Shown piece by piece: positions 49,011 to 59,841 of a stretch of 64,000 nt of DNA (position 1 is the stretch's first letter; every line of letters starts with the position of its first letter). The stretch is from Cephalotus follicularis (Eukaryota; Streptophyta; Magnoliopsida; Oxalidales; Cephalotaceae). The DNA lies in NCBI GenBank assembly GCA_001972305.1, contig BDDD01001500.1:181411-245410 (forward strand). The letters run 5' to 3'. Below the pieces are notes generated by a model. The model was not told the origin of the DNA, made no database searches, and worked only from the letters and a program-made list of their open reading frames with translations. The position numbers were made by a program, and so were the translations under genes.

Positions 49011-50900
49011 GAAGCCATGACCTCAATTTTGGCACTTAGGAAGCCAATTTAAGAATTTCTTAAGTCAAACTCTTTACCAAGGTACATAAGAAGGGTATTT
49101 GGCCTCCATGAAGTCAAGAGCCTCATGTTTGTCACTTAGGATGGCAATTTAAGCATTTCTTAAGTCAAACTCTTTACCAAGGCATATAAGAAGGGTATTT
49201 GGCCTCCCATAAGCCAAGAGCCTCGTGGTTGGCACTTAGGATGGCAATTTGATAATTCCTTAACTCAAACACTTCACCCTTGGCACCTACGAAAGTCATT
49301 TGGCCTTCCAGGAGGCAAGGTCCTCATATTTGGCACTTAGGAAGGAAATACGTGCCTTTCGTTAAGTCAAACACCTAAAACTGTGTCACATATAAGTGAT
49401 TTGGCCTTCTAGAGACCATAGGACTCATATTTGGTGTCTAGAGAGTGTTTTTAAGCCTTCATTCAGTCAACCACTTGACCCTTCGAACATAAGAAGGTCA
49501 TTTAGCCTTCTGGAAGCCATGACCTCAAATTTGGCACTTAGGAAGCCAATTTAAGAATTTCTTAAGTTAAACTCTTTTCCAAGGCACATAAGAAGGGCAT
49601 TTGGCCTCCCTGAAGCCTAGAGCCTCATGTTTCTCACTTAGGATGGCAATTTAAGCATTTCTAAAGTCAAACTCTTTACCAAGGCACATAAGAAGGGTAT
49701 TTGGCCTCCCATAACCCAAGAGCCTCATGTTTGGCACTTAGTGTGGCAATTTGACCATTCCTTAACTCAAACACTTCACCCTTGGCACATATGAAAGTCA
49801 TTTCGCCTTCTAGCAGGAAAGGTCCTTATATTTTGCACTTAGGAAGGAAATATGTGCCTTCGTTAAGTGAAACACTTAAACTGTGTTACATATAAGTGAT
49901 TTGGCCTTCTAGAGACCATATGACTCATCTTTGATGTCTAGAGAGTATTTTTAAGCCTTTATTCAGTCAACCACTTCACCCTTCGAACATAAGAAAGTCA
50001 TTTAGCCTTCTAGAAGCCATGACCTCAATTTTGGCACTTAGGAAGTCAATTTAAGAATTTCTTAAGTCAGACTCTTTACCATGGCACATAAGAAGGGTAT
50101 TTGGCCTCCCTGAAGCCAACAACCTCATGTTTGTCACTTAGGATGGCAATTTAAGCATTTCTTGAGTCAAACTCTTTACCAAGGCACATAAGAAGGTTAT
50201 TTCTCCCCCCATAAGCCAAGAGCCTCATGTTTGGCACTTAGGATGGCAATTTGACCATTCCTTAACTCAAACACTTCACCCTTGGCACCTAGGAAAGTCA
50301 TTTGGCCTTCCAGGAGGCAAGGTCCTTATATTTTGCACTTAGGAAGGAAATATGTACCTTCGTTAAGTCAAAAACTTAAACTGTGTCACATATAAGTGAT
50401 TTGGCCTTCAAGAGACCATAGGACTCATCTTTGGTGTGTAGAGAGTATTTTTAAGACTTCATTCAGTCAACCACTTCACCCTTCGAACATAAGAAGGTCG
50501 TTTAGCCTTCTGGATGCCATGACCTTAATTTTGGCACTTAGGAAGTCAATTTAAGAATTTCTTAAGTCAAACTCCTTACCAAGACACATAAGAAGGCCAT
50601 TTGGCCTCCCTGAAGCCAAGAGCCTCATGTTTGGCACTTATGATGGTAATTTAAGCATTTCTTAAGTCAAACTCTTTACCAAGGCACATAAGAAGGGTAT
50701 TTGGCCTCCCATAAGCCAAGAGCCTCATGTTTGGCACTTAGGATGGCAATTTGACCATTCCTTAACTCAAACACTTCACCCTTGGCACATATGAAAGTCA
50801 TTTTGCTTTCCAGCAGGCAAGGTCCTTATATTTTGCACTTAGGAAGGAAATATGTGCCTTCGTTAAGTGAAACACTTAAATTGTGTCACATATAAGTGAT
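49011..50900. repeat. Higher-order satellite array: 500 bp unit of five monomers, 3.8 copies
   Basis: Higher-order units start at 49011, 49513, 50013 and 50513 (GAAGCCATGACCTCA and variants), so lengths are 502, 500 and 500 bp and a partial 388 bp. Each holds five diverged monomers of about 100 bp, built on TTTGGCACTTAGGAAGG, TTAAGTCAAACTCTTTACC and a GGCCTCC or GGCCTTC end. Monomer types 1 to 5 recur in fixed order and are more alike between units than within one. The array starts inside a gypsy integrase fragment and ends in a partial LTR F. No coding potential is seen. Confidence 0.93.
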
Positions 50901-51661
50901 TCATGCATGTTTCTTGGATATGTGTTGATGGTTATAGCTAAGTTTTGTTATGTGTTGATCTTGTAGCAGAAGATTCAGGCACGGAGTCCACATAGCAAGG
51001 AAGCTAGCCAGAGGTCTTGCAGTACTCTGAGTGGGATCTTCCTTTCTATCAATTGATACTGAGAGTCTTGATGTTTAATATGCCTTTTACCATGATATTA
51101 CCTTTGACTAGGATTCTTTCTCCTATCGTCTTATTGATTATTGCATGATGATACTGTTTTCTGAGCAGGGATGCTCTGTATCTGGGTTACGGTGTTTTCC
51201 CCTTTTGTTCTGGTATTCATGCTTTCTTGATATCATGTGTTGTTCTTGGATACAGGTTACTGGTGTGTTTGGATACAGATATATATATGAGACTTATTAT
51301 GGCTGATGGAGGAGTGGGCGTTCGATCCCAATTCCATTCAGCAATTTCATTGTTTATGATGGGCTGTTGGGTGTGACTGTGCCTGCGTTCCATTCCCGGA
51401 TCTGCTCATTTCGTTGCTCTATGGAGAAATGCTGTGTGAGGGGAGCCGATGGATCCGCTACTTCTTTGGTCAGGGCATGACTGAGTTCTCAGACACGAGA
51501 TTGTCGGCCTGACATGGTCTGAGTGGTGATTCGCTCTCCTCTGGGTCAAAGTTCTCCTCTGTCATTTCAACAAGGGTGGATCTGAGCGGTGATTCATGGG
51601 CCCCTTGGTTGATGATGCATTACGTGATTGCCGATGAGGGAGGGCCCCCTTGATCGATGCT
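50901..51661 (+). repeat. LTR F fragment, second copy
   Basis: It matches 42471-43222 collinearly (TCATGCATGTTTCT to GAGGGAGGGCCCCCTT). It lacks the first 450 bp, replaced by the satellite array, and everything after the GATCGATG point, where element D begins. D probably inserted into this LTR. Confidence 0.88.
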
Positions 51662-51857
51662 TTTAATGACCAGAATTGTCATTAAGATATTGGAATGTTG
51701 TTATAAAGATTTCTTATTCAAATTCTATCTCGTTTTGTTTTTTTCTGCTTTTTCGGCGTTAAGCATCAATGGTTTAGCTTAAAATGTAGAATGGAAGCAT
51801 TAAAGAGTCAACCAGTGCGCCAATATGATTCCTAAATCGACAAAGCAAATAAAGTTA

Positions 51858-52460
51858 GAGTTTGCGTTATAATCTTGGTTTTGAAAGCACCTAACTTATC
51901 TATGGAGGTGAAGGGATGAATATATATATATAAACAAACGAGTCAAGTTGTACTGAAAATCGATAAATTTAAATATATCAGAACTTTTGGCGTCAATGCC
52001 ATGATTGCTATCGTCAACGTGCTGGGTTTCAGTTCATGTTCTGAGCTGGGCAATATGATTTTCGTCAACATGATGTTGATCCTCGTCAATGTGCTGGGAA
52101 ATTGCTTTACACGTCAACGCCTTCAGAATTACGTCAACATGAAAAGGTGAAATTTTGAACAGTGGATTTAGACGTTAACGTGAAGCTTTTAAAGCGTCAA
52201 CATAAAACCAGAAGGCGTCAACATCATATTTTGACGTCAACGCATATGAGTGCACAGTTCGGACAAAAGGATTGGACGTTAACGCATAAATAGAATGTTG
52301 ACACTCACAAATGTCATTCGTGTGAATGCTAGGTATATGCGTCAATGTGAATGAGCAAGAATCAGACCAAAGCTTAAGATGTCAATGCGAAGAGCTAATG
52401 GAGTTAAGGCATAAATGGTATAGACGTCACCGTCATTCGTAGACGTCGATGCCCAAACCC
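51858..52460 (+). repeat. Copia-LTR-derived block inside LTR D
   Basis: Collinear with the copia-type LTR 7890-8475: both have GTTATAATCTTGG or GTTACAATCTTAG, AAGCACCTAA or AAACACCTAA, ATATCAG, TTGGCGTCAA, GTCAACGTGCTGGGTT, the GTCAATGTG region, GGACGTTAACGCATA, TTGACRCTCACAAATG and GAGCTAATGGAGTTAA in the same order. The same block is in the 3' LTR of D at about 59275-59841. It is absent from the related LTR D'. Confidence 0.82.
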
Positions 52461-52510
52461 GCAGATTAGTTACCAGAATCTAGTTTTTTGTCTCCTTGTG
52501 AGTTAATTAA

Positions 52511-52518
52511 TATAAATA
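52511..52518 (+). promoter_or_regulatory. TATA box in LTR D
   Basis: TATAAATA in the context TTAATATAAATAATGG, just after the copia-derived block. It would place that block directly upstream of the D transcription start. Confidence 0.55.
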
Positions 52519-53937
52519 ATGGACACATGTCAGCCTAGCGAGTGATGAGCCCATATATTTCATGTTGGAATGATTAAGGAATGCTAGGTGTCACCAATTG
52601 GTTGGTGGGAATTAGACACATGGGCACTTAAAGGAGGTGACTCATAAGAGAGAGAGAGAAACTTACCCTCCAAGCAACCCATTCCGCCTATTTATGGGTG
52701 TATCTCAACAGAAAGAAAGTTTTTTCTACTGAGGTTGAGGAGAAGAATGCAGGAGAAGAAAAAGAAAGAAAGATTTACACCAAAGTAAGGAAATCTAAAA
52801 CCCATTTTACCAAAGTTTTCTGTTATTATACAGCAAATTGTTTTATTCATATATTCTACAATTCTTGATGAAATTTTGAATGGTTTGATGTTCTAGAAAC
52901 TTCAAGATGTCTCCTTTAATTGGTATGTTTGATGCCTCTTGAAATTCTATTGAATTTTTGATCAAAAGCCCTGTTTCCTTTTATTGCTTCTGCACTGCAA
53001 GAACAGGGAACCAGCCACTTTAAAAATTCATAACGGATTCGATTCTAAACCAATTTTTATGATCTTGAGCTTCCTGAATTCGTGAAGATGTATAATTTAG
53101 TTTCACTGTTTTATGTTTTCTATGAAAATGCTTATTTCTATATGAAATGTCTATTTTTGAAAGGTGATGCAAAAGTGATTTATGAATGATTTGAGTTATG
53201 TACTCAAAATGATAACAAATGTTTAATGAAATGATTTTATGAGAATGAACCACCCTTGGATTTCGATCCAAGGGAAATGAATCCAAGATGGATTAATGTT
53301 AATGGAGCCAAGAGTGCTCACGGACATGCATGTGATGTAAGGATAGTAATCAGGGAGTGCATAATGCCCCAGTGAAGAGGTGTGAAAGGGTTCATTAAAG
53401 TTTTATGACTTCTATGTTTTTATGAAATGTTCTAGTTCTGAGTTTTGACTAGAAAAGTGATATGATGAAATGTGTTTTATAATGAAAACCTTACTGAGGT
53501 ATTTTGAGCTCATTCCTTTCGATGTTTGTTTTCAAATAAAATGTTTTCGGGAAAGGATTGAATGGAGAATGCGAGCTTTTGAGGGAGCTCTTAAGAAGGA
53601 GTTTTGTGAAAGAAATGTATTATGCAATAGGGTTTGTATAAAATGATTTTGACATGTAATAGGACAATATTTTTTCGCTGTATTATATGTTTATGATAAT
53701 TTATGATCCTATGTAAACGTAATTGACATTATGGTTTCTAACCTCTGTCGATAAGATGACAATGTTTAAAGTTTGGATTCAAGGTTATGTAGTATGTTGA
53801 AACAGATGATCTTCATGATGTATGTCAACTTTGGACTAGAGTGCTAAAGGATGTAACGGTTCACCTCATGTAATGCACCGATTCCTCGAGGCTCGCTTTG
53901 AGCATTCAGCTGACTAGGAACGGGGGCATTACAGGTA

Positions 53938-53948
53938 TGGTATCAGAG
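53938..53948 (+). other. Primer-binding site of element D
   Basis: TGGTATCAGAG, complementary to initiator tRNA-Met, lies four bases after the LTR end. Confidence 0.9.
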
Positions 53949-54007
53949 AGATGTTTATGGATATATATTGAGGATATGAATTGTGTATTTGCTAACTTGG
54001 TTTTCAG

Positions 54008-54394
54008 CTATCGACAACTAGTGAATCTGACTCGGATACTAGTACGGGATTCTCACGTTGTGGATCATCGAAATCAGTGGATCAACGAGTACCATATCTA
54101 ATAGATGAGAACCAAAGGTTGCGAGAGGAGAAAGTGGAGTTACAGTAGATGATAGCCAATAACCGAGAACAGTTCTACACCCACATGTACCAAATGGAAG
54201 AGGAATTCAATCAAAAGATACAAAGGAAAGATGAAGTCCTTAGGGAGATAAAGTTTGGACTTGGGGTACTCCTAAGGTACATATGGGGACTCAATGACAT
54301 CGTCATGAGAGGTGTTAGAGAGAACCTAGGAATGATGATATGGCGGATTCAGTAGGAAGTGCTCGACAATGACATCCCCAGTGATGAAGACTAG
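54008..54394 (+). pseudogene. Extra pre-gag reading frame of element D with coiled-coil character
   Basis: Between PBS and gag one frame is readable for about 128 codons, broken only by TAG at 54146-54148 and 54353-54355, both after a Gln codon and explainable as decayed sense codons. It follows a TTTTCAG that resembles a splice acceptor, and has no clear ATG (CTA TCG ACA ACT). The N-terminus is Ser/Thr/Asp-rich (TTSESDSDTSTG). The middle shows heptad-like patterns (LIDENQRLREEKVELQ; QMEEEFNQKIQRKDEVL) and the C-terminus is acidic (DNDIPSDED). I do not recognise a family. Elements A, B and E have no room for such a frame between PBS and gag. It could be a leader ORF or a first exon; whether it was ever translated is unknown. 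Confidence 0.5.
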
Positions 54395-54603
54395 GGGAAT
54401 GATAAGGAAGATTTTGTAAGAAATGTTTAAATGTAGAAATGTAAAAATGTGATATATGAAGTGTAAGCATGCGTATAAAGAATATGTGGATAAATAAAGT
54501 TGTTAGTTTCGAGTAATGATCTTGCGCATTAGAATTTAACTGCTTATCTGACACATGAATAGAATGGCTTAAGATTAAGAACTAACCTATGAATGCTAAC
54601 TAG

Positions 54604-55569
54604 ATGGCTAACACAAGAAGAGGACATGGGAAAAATAGAAATGTGAATGCACGAAACAACGAAGAAGATAATTCGCTGAATGCAGTTTTGAACCGATTGG
54701 CTGAAGTTATAGCCAACAACAATGGCAAAAATCACCAAGCAGCTCCGCCAGTAAGGTCAACTTTAGAACAGTTCTTGAGGCACAATCCGAGAATCTTTTC
54801 GGGAACGACATATCCTTTAGAAGCAAAAGCATGGATCCAAGGGAACGAAAAGATTTTCAGAGCGTTGGGTTGTACAGATCAACAAAAGGTGGAGTTTTTG
54901 ATATATAAGCTTGATAGAGAGGCGGACCAATGGTGGTGTATGATCTAGCAGACAAAGATACATTGAGAAAGCGAAGCCATGACATGGGAAGAATTTAAGG
55001 GAATATTTATGAACAAATATTTTCAGCAAGCAATGAAGGATAAAATGGAGGAAGATTTTCTCCAACCGGAGCAAGGTGAGTCTGAAACCGTGGTTCAGTA
55101 CGAGGCAAACTTCGCAAGGATGTCTTGATATGCGACCCACCTAGTGTCAACCGAAGAAAGAAGAGCAGCCCAGTTTTGTCAGGGTTTGAAGCCTGCAATC
55201 CGAAGGCTGGTGATAGCACAAGACCTGCAAACTTGTGAAGCAGTTTTGAGGTGCGCAGTGAGGATAGAAATTGATAACCAGAGATATCAGCAAAGACGGA
55301 CGGAACAAGGACAAGGGAAGAGGAAGGCTAGTGAATCCTCTGGTAACAAGAATAAGAAAGCAAGGTCTGATGGAGGAAAGAACCCTAAAACTTGTCAATA
55401 GTATAGGAGAAGTCATCGTGGGAATTGCTTGTATGGGACGGGAGCTTGTTACAAGTGTGGAAAGCAAGGACACGAAGCCAGAGAGTGTCAACCAGGACAA
55501 GACCAAGCTCAAAATCAAAGGTCAATCAGATGCTATAATTGTGGACAAGAAAGGCACAGGTCCAACTAA
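54604..55569 (+). pseudogene. gag of element D, broken
   Basis: It starts with ATG 54604 (MANTRRGHGKNRN). The gag core follows (FLRHNPRIFSGTTYP, AKAWIQGNEKIFRALG, DREADQWWCM), with an in-frame TAG near 54946 and further stops near 54964 and 55126 in the same frame. A basic linker (GQGKRKASESSG) leads to zinc knuckle CYKCGKQGHEAREC (from 55447). A second knuckle (CYNCGQERH, from 55531) is broken by TAA at 55567-55569 just before its last Cys. Protease continues in the same frame, so gag and pol were one polyprotein. Confidence 0.88.
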
Positions 55570-55644
55570 TGCATCTGATTGAAGATGGGAGGACAAGGAG
55601 GGGGTGGAGCCTAGCAACAAAGAGCACTAGCAAGGACCTATGCT

Positions 55645-58600
55645 ATGACGACTGATGAGGCGGGAAATCCCAACGATGTGGTGACAGGTACTTTTCCCAT
55701 ATGCTCTGAATCTGCACATGTATTGTTTGATACAGGAGCGACACATTCATTTGTGTCCTTAGCTTTTGCACCATGTTTAAGTACCCCATCACAAGATTTG
55801 GAAATAGGTTTAGCCGCTGAAACCCCAAGTGGCAATGTATTGGTAGCAGATAAAGTACATAAGTCATGTGAACTAAAGTTATGCGGTAGGATGATTCTAG
55901 TATACCTAGTACCTCTAGCAATCCTGAATTTTGATGTCATGCTAGGCATGGATTGGCTCTCAGTGAATCATGCTAGTGTTGACTGTTTAAAAAAGGAAGT
56001 TAAGTTTGCGATACCAGACCAACCTGAGTTTATCTTCCGGAGTACTGGAGTTAGCAACCCTCTGAAGTCCATATCATCAATGCGAGCTAAGCGGTTGTTG
56101 GAAAGGGGATGTGAAGGCCATCTTGCGTATGTGATGGATACCGATAAGGAAAAGACTAAGATAGAGGAGTTACATGATGTTAAGGAGTTTATAGATGTTT
56201 TTCCTGAAGAGTTACCGGGTATGCCACCGGATCGAGAAGTGGAGTTGACTATTGATGTGATACCTGGAACGTCCCCTATTTTGAAGAGCCCTTACCGCAT
56301 GGTGCCAGCAGAGTTCAAAGAATTGAAGAACCAATTACAAGAGCTTTTGGATAAAGGATTTATCCGACCGAGTGTATCACCATAGGGTGCACCGGTACTG
56401 TTTGTGAAGAAGAAGGACGAGACAATGAGACTCTGTATGGACTACCAAGAGCTGAATCAAATTTCCATTAAGAACAAGTACCCACTACCAAGAATTGACG
56501 ACTTGTTTGATCAACTCAAAGATGCTCGATACTTCTCGAAGATTGATCTTCGATTGTGCTACCATCAAGTGAAAGTCAATAAAGAAGATATACCAAAAAC
56601 TACCTTTCAGACAAGATATGGACACTATGAGTTTTTGGTAATGTCATTTGGATTGATGAATGCTCCAAAAGTATTTATGAGTTTGATGAACAAAGTATTC
56701 AGTGAATATTTGGATAAGTTCATGATAGTTTTCATCGATGACATACTGGTATACTCGAAGAGTCGAGAGGAGCATAAGGAGCATTTAACCTTTGTCTTGC
56801 AAACACTGCAGAAGGAATGGCTTTATGCTAAGTTCAGCAAACGTCAGTTTTGGATGGAGGAGGTATCCTTTCTGGGACACGTGATCACAAGGGAAGGTAT
56901 ATCGGTAGATCCCGCGAAGACGGAGGTTATAAGAGAATGGCAGAGACCTAGCTCAGTAGCCAAGATACGGAGTTTTTTGGGACTGGCAGGCTATTATCTA
57001 AGATTTGTTGAGAACTTCTCCCGTATTGCGAATCCCCTCACAAGGTTGACGCAGAAGAATGTTGAACTCGAGTTGTCCGAACATTGCGAAAAGAAGTTTC
57101 TTGGAGTGGAAAGAGAGGTTGATGAATGCACCAATATTAGCTTTACCCTCCGGATCATGGTATATAGCGACGCATCTCGTAAAGGATTGGGTTGCGTACT
57201 GATGCAACAAGGACAAGTGATCGCATATGCTTTTAGGCCGCTTAAAGTGCATGAACATAATTATCCTACGCATGATTTGGAATTGGCCGCAGTTATCTTC
57301 GTGCTAAAATTTGGAGGCACTATCTTTATGGAGTGAAGTGTGAAATCTTCACCGACCACAAAAGCATGAAGTATATTTTCACCTCAAAGGAGTTAAATAT
57401 GAGGTAAATGAGATGGTTAGAGCTTATCAAGGATTATGATTGCACCATTCAATACCATCCGGGTAGAGCAGATGTTGTGGCAAACGCACTGAGTCAGAAA
57501 AACACGGTGAATGTAGCGATGATGATCACTACACAGGAAGAGTTGATAAGAGATTTCTGACGTATAAACTTGGAAGTGAGAAAACAAGGAGAAGAGGCTT
57601 CCCTATTCCAAGTCATAGCACAACCTTCTCTAGTTGAAAGAATAAAGCAATTTCAGTTTGAAGAATTAGAACTCAAAGAAGTAGCAAACCAAGTACAAAA
57701 TGGCAAAGTATCATGTTTTATCTTGGGAGATGACGGCGTATTAAGATTTCATTCAAGATTATGCGTCCCATCTAATGCAGACTTGAAGGATGAAGTATTA
57801 AAGGAAGCGCATAGTTCGAATTTCTCAGTCCACCCTGGAAGTACAAACATGTATAGAGATCTGCGAGATCTGTATTGGTGGAATAATATGAAAAGAGAAA
57901 TTTTGGACTTTCTTTCAAAATATCTTGTTTGTCAACAAGTGAAATCTGAGCATCAGTTGCCGAAAGGAACCTTACAGTCACTTCCCATACCATAATGGAA
58001 GTGGGAGCATATCAGCATGGACTTTGTAATAGGACTGCCAAGGACAGCTAAAGGGAATAATGCTATATGGGTAATTGTGGACCGTTTAACGAAGGCATCT
58101 CATTTTCTACCGATCAAAGATAGTCATTCATTGAGTCAATTGGCAAGGGTATATGAACAAGAGATCATCAGATTACATGGTGTACCAGTATCGATCATTT
58201 CGGATCGAGATCCCCGTTTCACATCACGCTTTTGGAAGAGTCTACAGAACGCTTTGGGTACAAGATTGAATTTTAGTACGGCGTACCACCTGCAAACTGA
58301 TGGGCAATCTAAACGAACCATTCAGATGTTGGAAGACATGCTACTTGCTTGTATCATATATTTCCAAGGGAATTGGGAGCAGTATGTTACTCTGAATGAG
58401 TTTTCCTACAACAACAGCTTCCAAGCTAGCATACAAATGGCACCTTTTAAAGCACTTTACGGACGAAGGTGTTGAACGCCGATTTGTTGGGATGAAGCAG
58501 GAGAAAGAAAGATATTGGGACTAGAGATGGTGCAAATAACCACCGAGAAAGTGAAGCTGATTCGGAAATGCCTCTTAGAGCTATGAAGATAAAAGACAGA

Positions 58601-59037
58601 GAGAATTACAGTTTGAAGTGGGTGATCATGTTTTTCTTAAAGTATCGCCATGGAAAGGAGTGATGCGGTTTGGCAAGAAAGGAAAGCTTAGTCCCCGATA
58701 CATTGGACCATATGAGATTTTGGAAAGGATAGGAGAGGTTGCATATAGGCTTGCTTTACCACCAAGTCTCTTTCACGTGCACAATGTGTTTCATGTATCC
58801 TTACTCCGAAAGTATATGGCCAACCCCCCTCATGTTTTAAGAGCTGAACCGATTCAAGTGCATGAAGATCTGACTTACAATGAACAACCAGTGGAAATAT
58901 TGGATTATAAAGAACAAGTCCTACAGACTAAGACCATCCCGTTAGTAAAAGATTTATGGAAAAATCACGAAGTTTAAGAAGCCACCTGGGAGCTAGAGGA
59001 CACAATGAGACAAGAGTACCCTCATCTTTTTAAGTAA
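55645..59037 (+). pseudogene. pol of element D (protease, RT, RNase H, integrase, chromodomain), inactivated
   Basis: Protease is well preserved (LFDTGATHSF, DTG at 55729-55737; MLGMDWLS). RT has a TAG at about 56384 and then reads [24 protein letters not shown] and the site FIDD at 56731-56742. RNase H ([18 protein letters not shown]) is followed by a frameshift near 57310 and a stop near 57405 and 57558. Integrase has the zinc finger (HSSNFSVHPGS, CQQ), a TAG near 57994, DFVIGLPR and SDRDPRF, but GQSKRT instead of GQSERT: the catalytic Glu is Lys (AAA at 58311-58313). A small deletion and frameshift lie near 58573. The tail ends QEYPHLFK with a stop at 59035. Confidence 0.92.
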
Positions 59038-59070
59038 TTTGTGTAATAAATTTTGAGAACAAAATTTCTG

Positions 59071-59084
59071 TATGGAGGAAAGAC
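59071..59084 (+). other. Polypurine tract of element D
   Basis: TATGGAGGAAAGAC directly before the LTR start TGTAATGACCAG. Confidence 0.8.
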
Positions 59085-59841
59085 TGTAATGACCAGAATT
59101 CTCATTAAGATATTGGAATGTTGTTATAAATATTTCTTATTCAAATCCTATCCCGTTTTGGTATTTTCTGCTTATTCGGCGTTAAGCATCAACGGTTTAG
59201 CTTAAAAATGTTGAATGAAAGCATTAAAGTGTCAACCAGTGCGCGAATATGATTCCTAAATCGACAAAGAAAATAAAGTTACAGTTTGCCTTATCACCTA
59301 ACTTCTCTATGGAGGTGAAGGGATGAATATATATATATAAACAAACGGGTCAAGTTGTGCTGAAAACAGACAAATTTAAATATATCAGAACTTTTGGCGT
59401 CAACACCATGAATGTTAACGTCAACGTGCTGGGTTTGAGTTCATGTTCTGAGCTGAGCAAGATGATTTTCATCAACATGATGTTGATCCTCGTCAACGTG
59501 CTGGGAAATTGCTTTACACGTCAACGCCTTCAGAATAACGTCAACGTCAAAAGGTGAAATTTCAGACAGTGGATTTTGACGTTAATGTGAAGCCTTTATA
59601 GCGTCAACATCAAACCGGAAGGCATCAACATCATATTTAGACGTCAACCCATATGAGTGCACAGTTCGGACAAAAGGATTGGACATTAACACATAAAGAG
59701 AATGTTGACGCTCACAAATGTTATTCGCGTCAACGCCAGGTATACGTGACAACGTGACTGAGCAAGAATCAGACCAAAGCTTAAGATGTCAATGCGAAGA
59801 GGTAATGGAGTTAACGCATAATGGGTATAGACGTCAACATC
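59085..59841 (+). repeat. 3' LTR of element D, first 757 bp
   Basis: It starts with intact TGTAATGACCAG and follows the 5' LTR, including the copia-derived block, until it is cut by the minus-strand G LTR at 59842. The rest is not in the window. Confidence 0.88.

Larger units (their letters stand above)
51662..53933 (+). repeat. 5' LTR of gypsy element D (about 2272 bp)
   Basis: The start is slightly decayed (TTTAATGACCAG for the TGTAATGACCAG seen at 59085). The end is GGGGGCATTACA, followed by a PBS. The LTR consists of about 190 bp of its own sequence, a copia-LTR-like block (about 51858-52460), a TATA box (52511-52518) and a 3' part shared with LTR D'. Confidence 0.88.
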
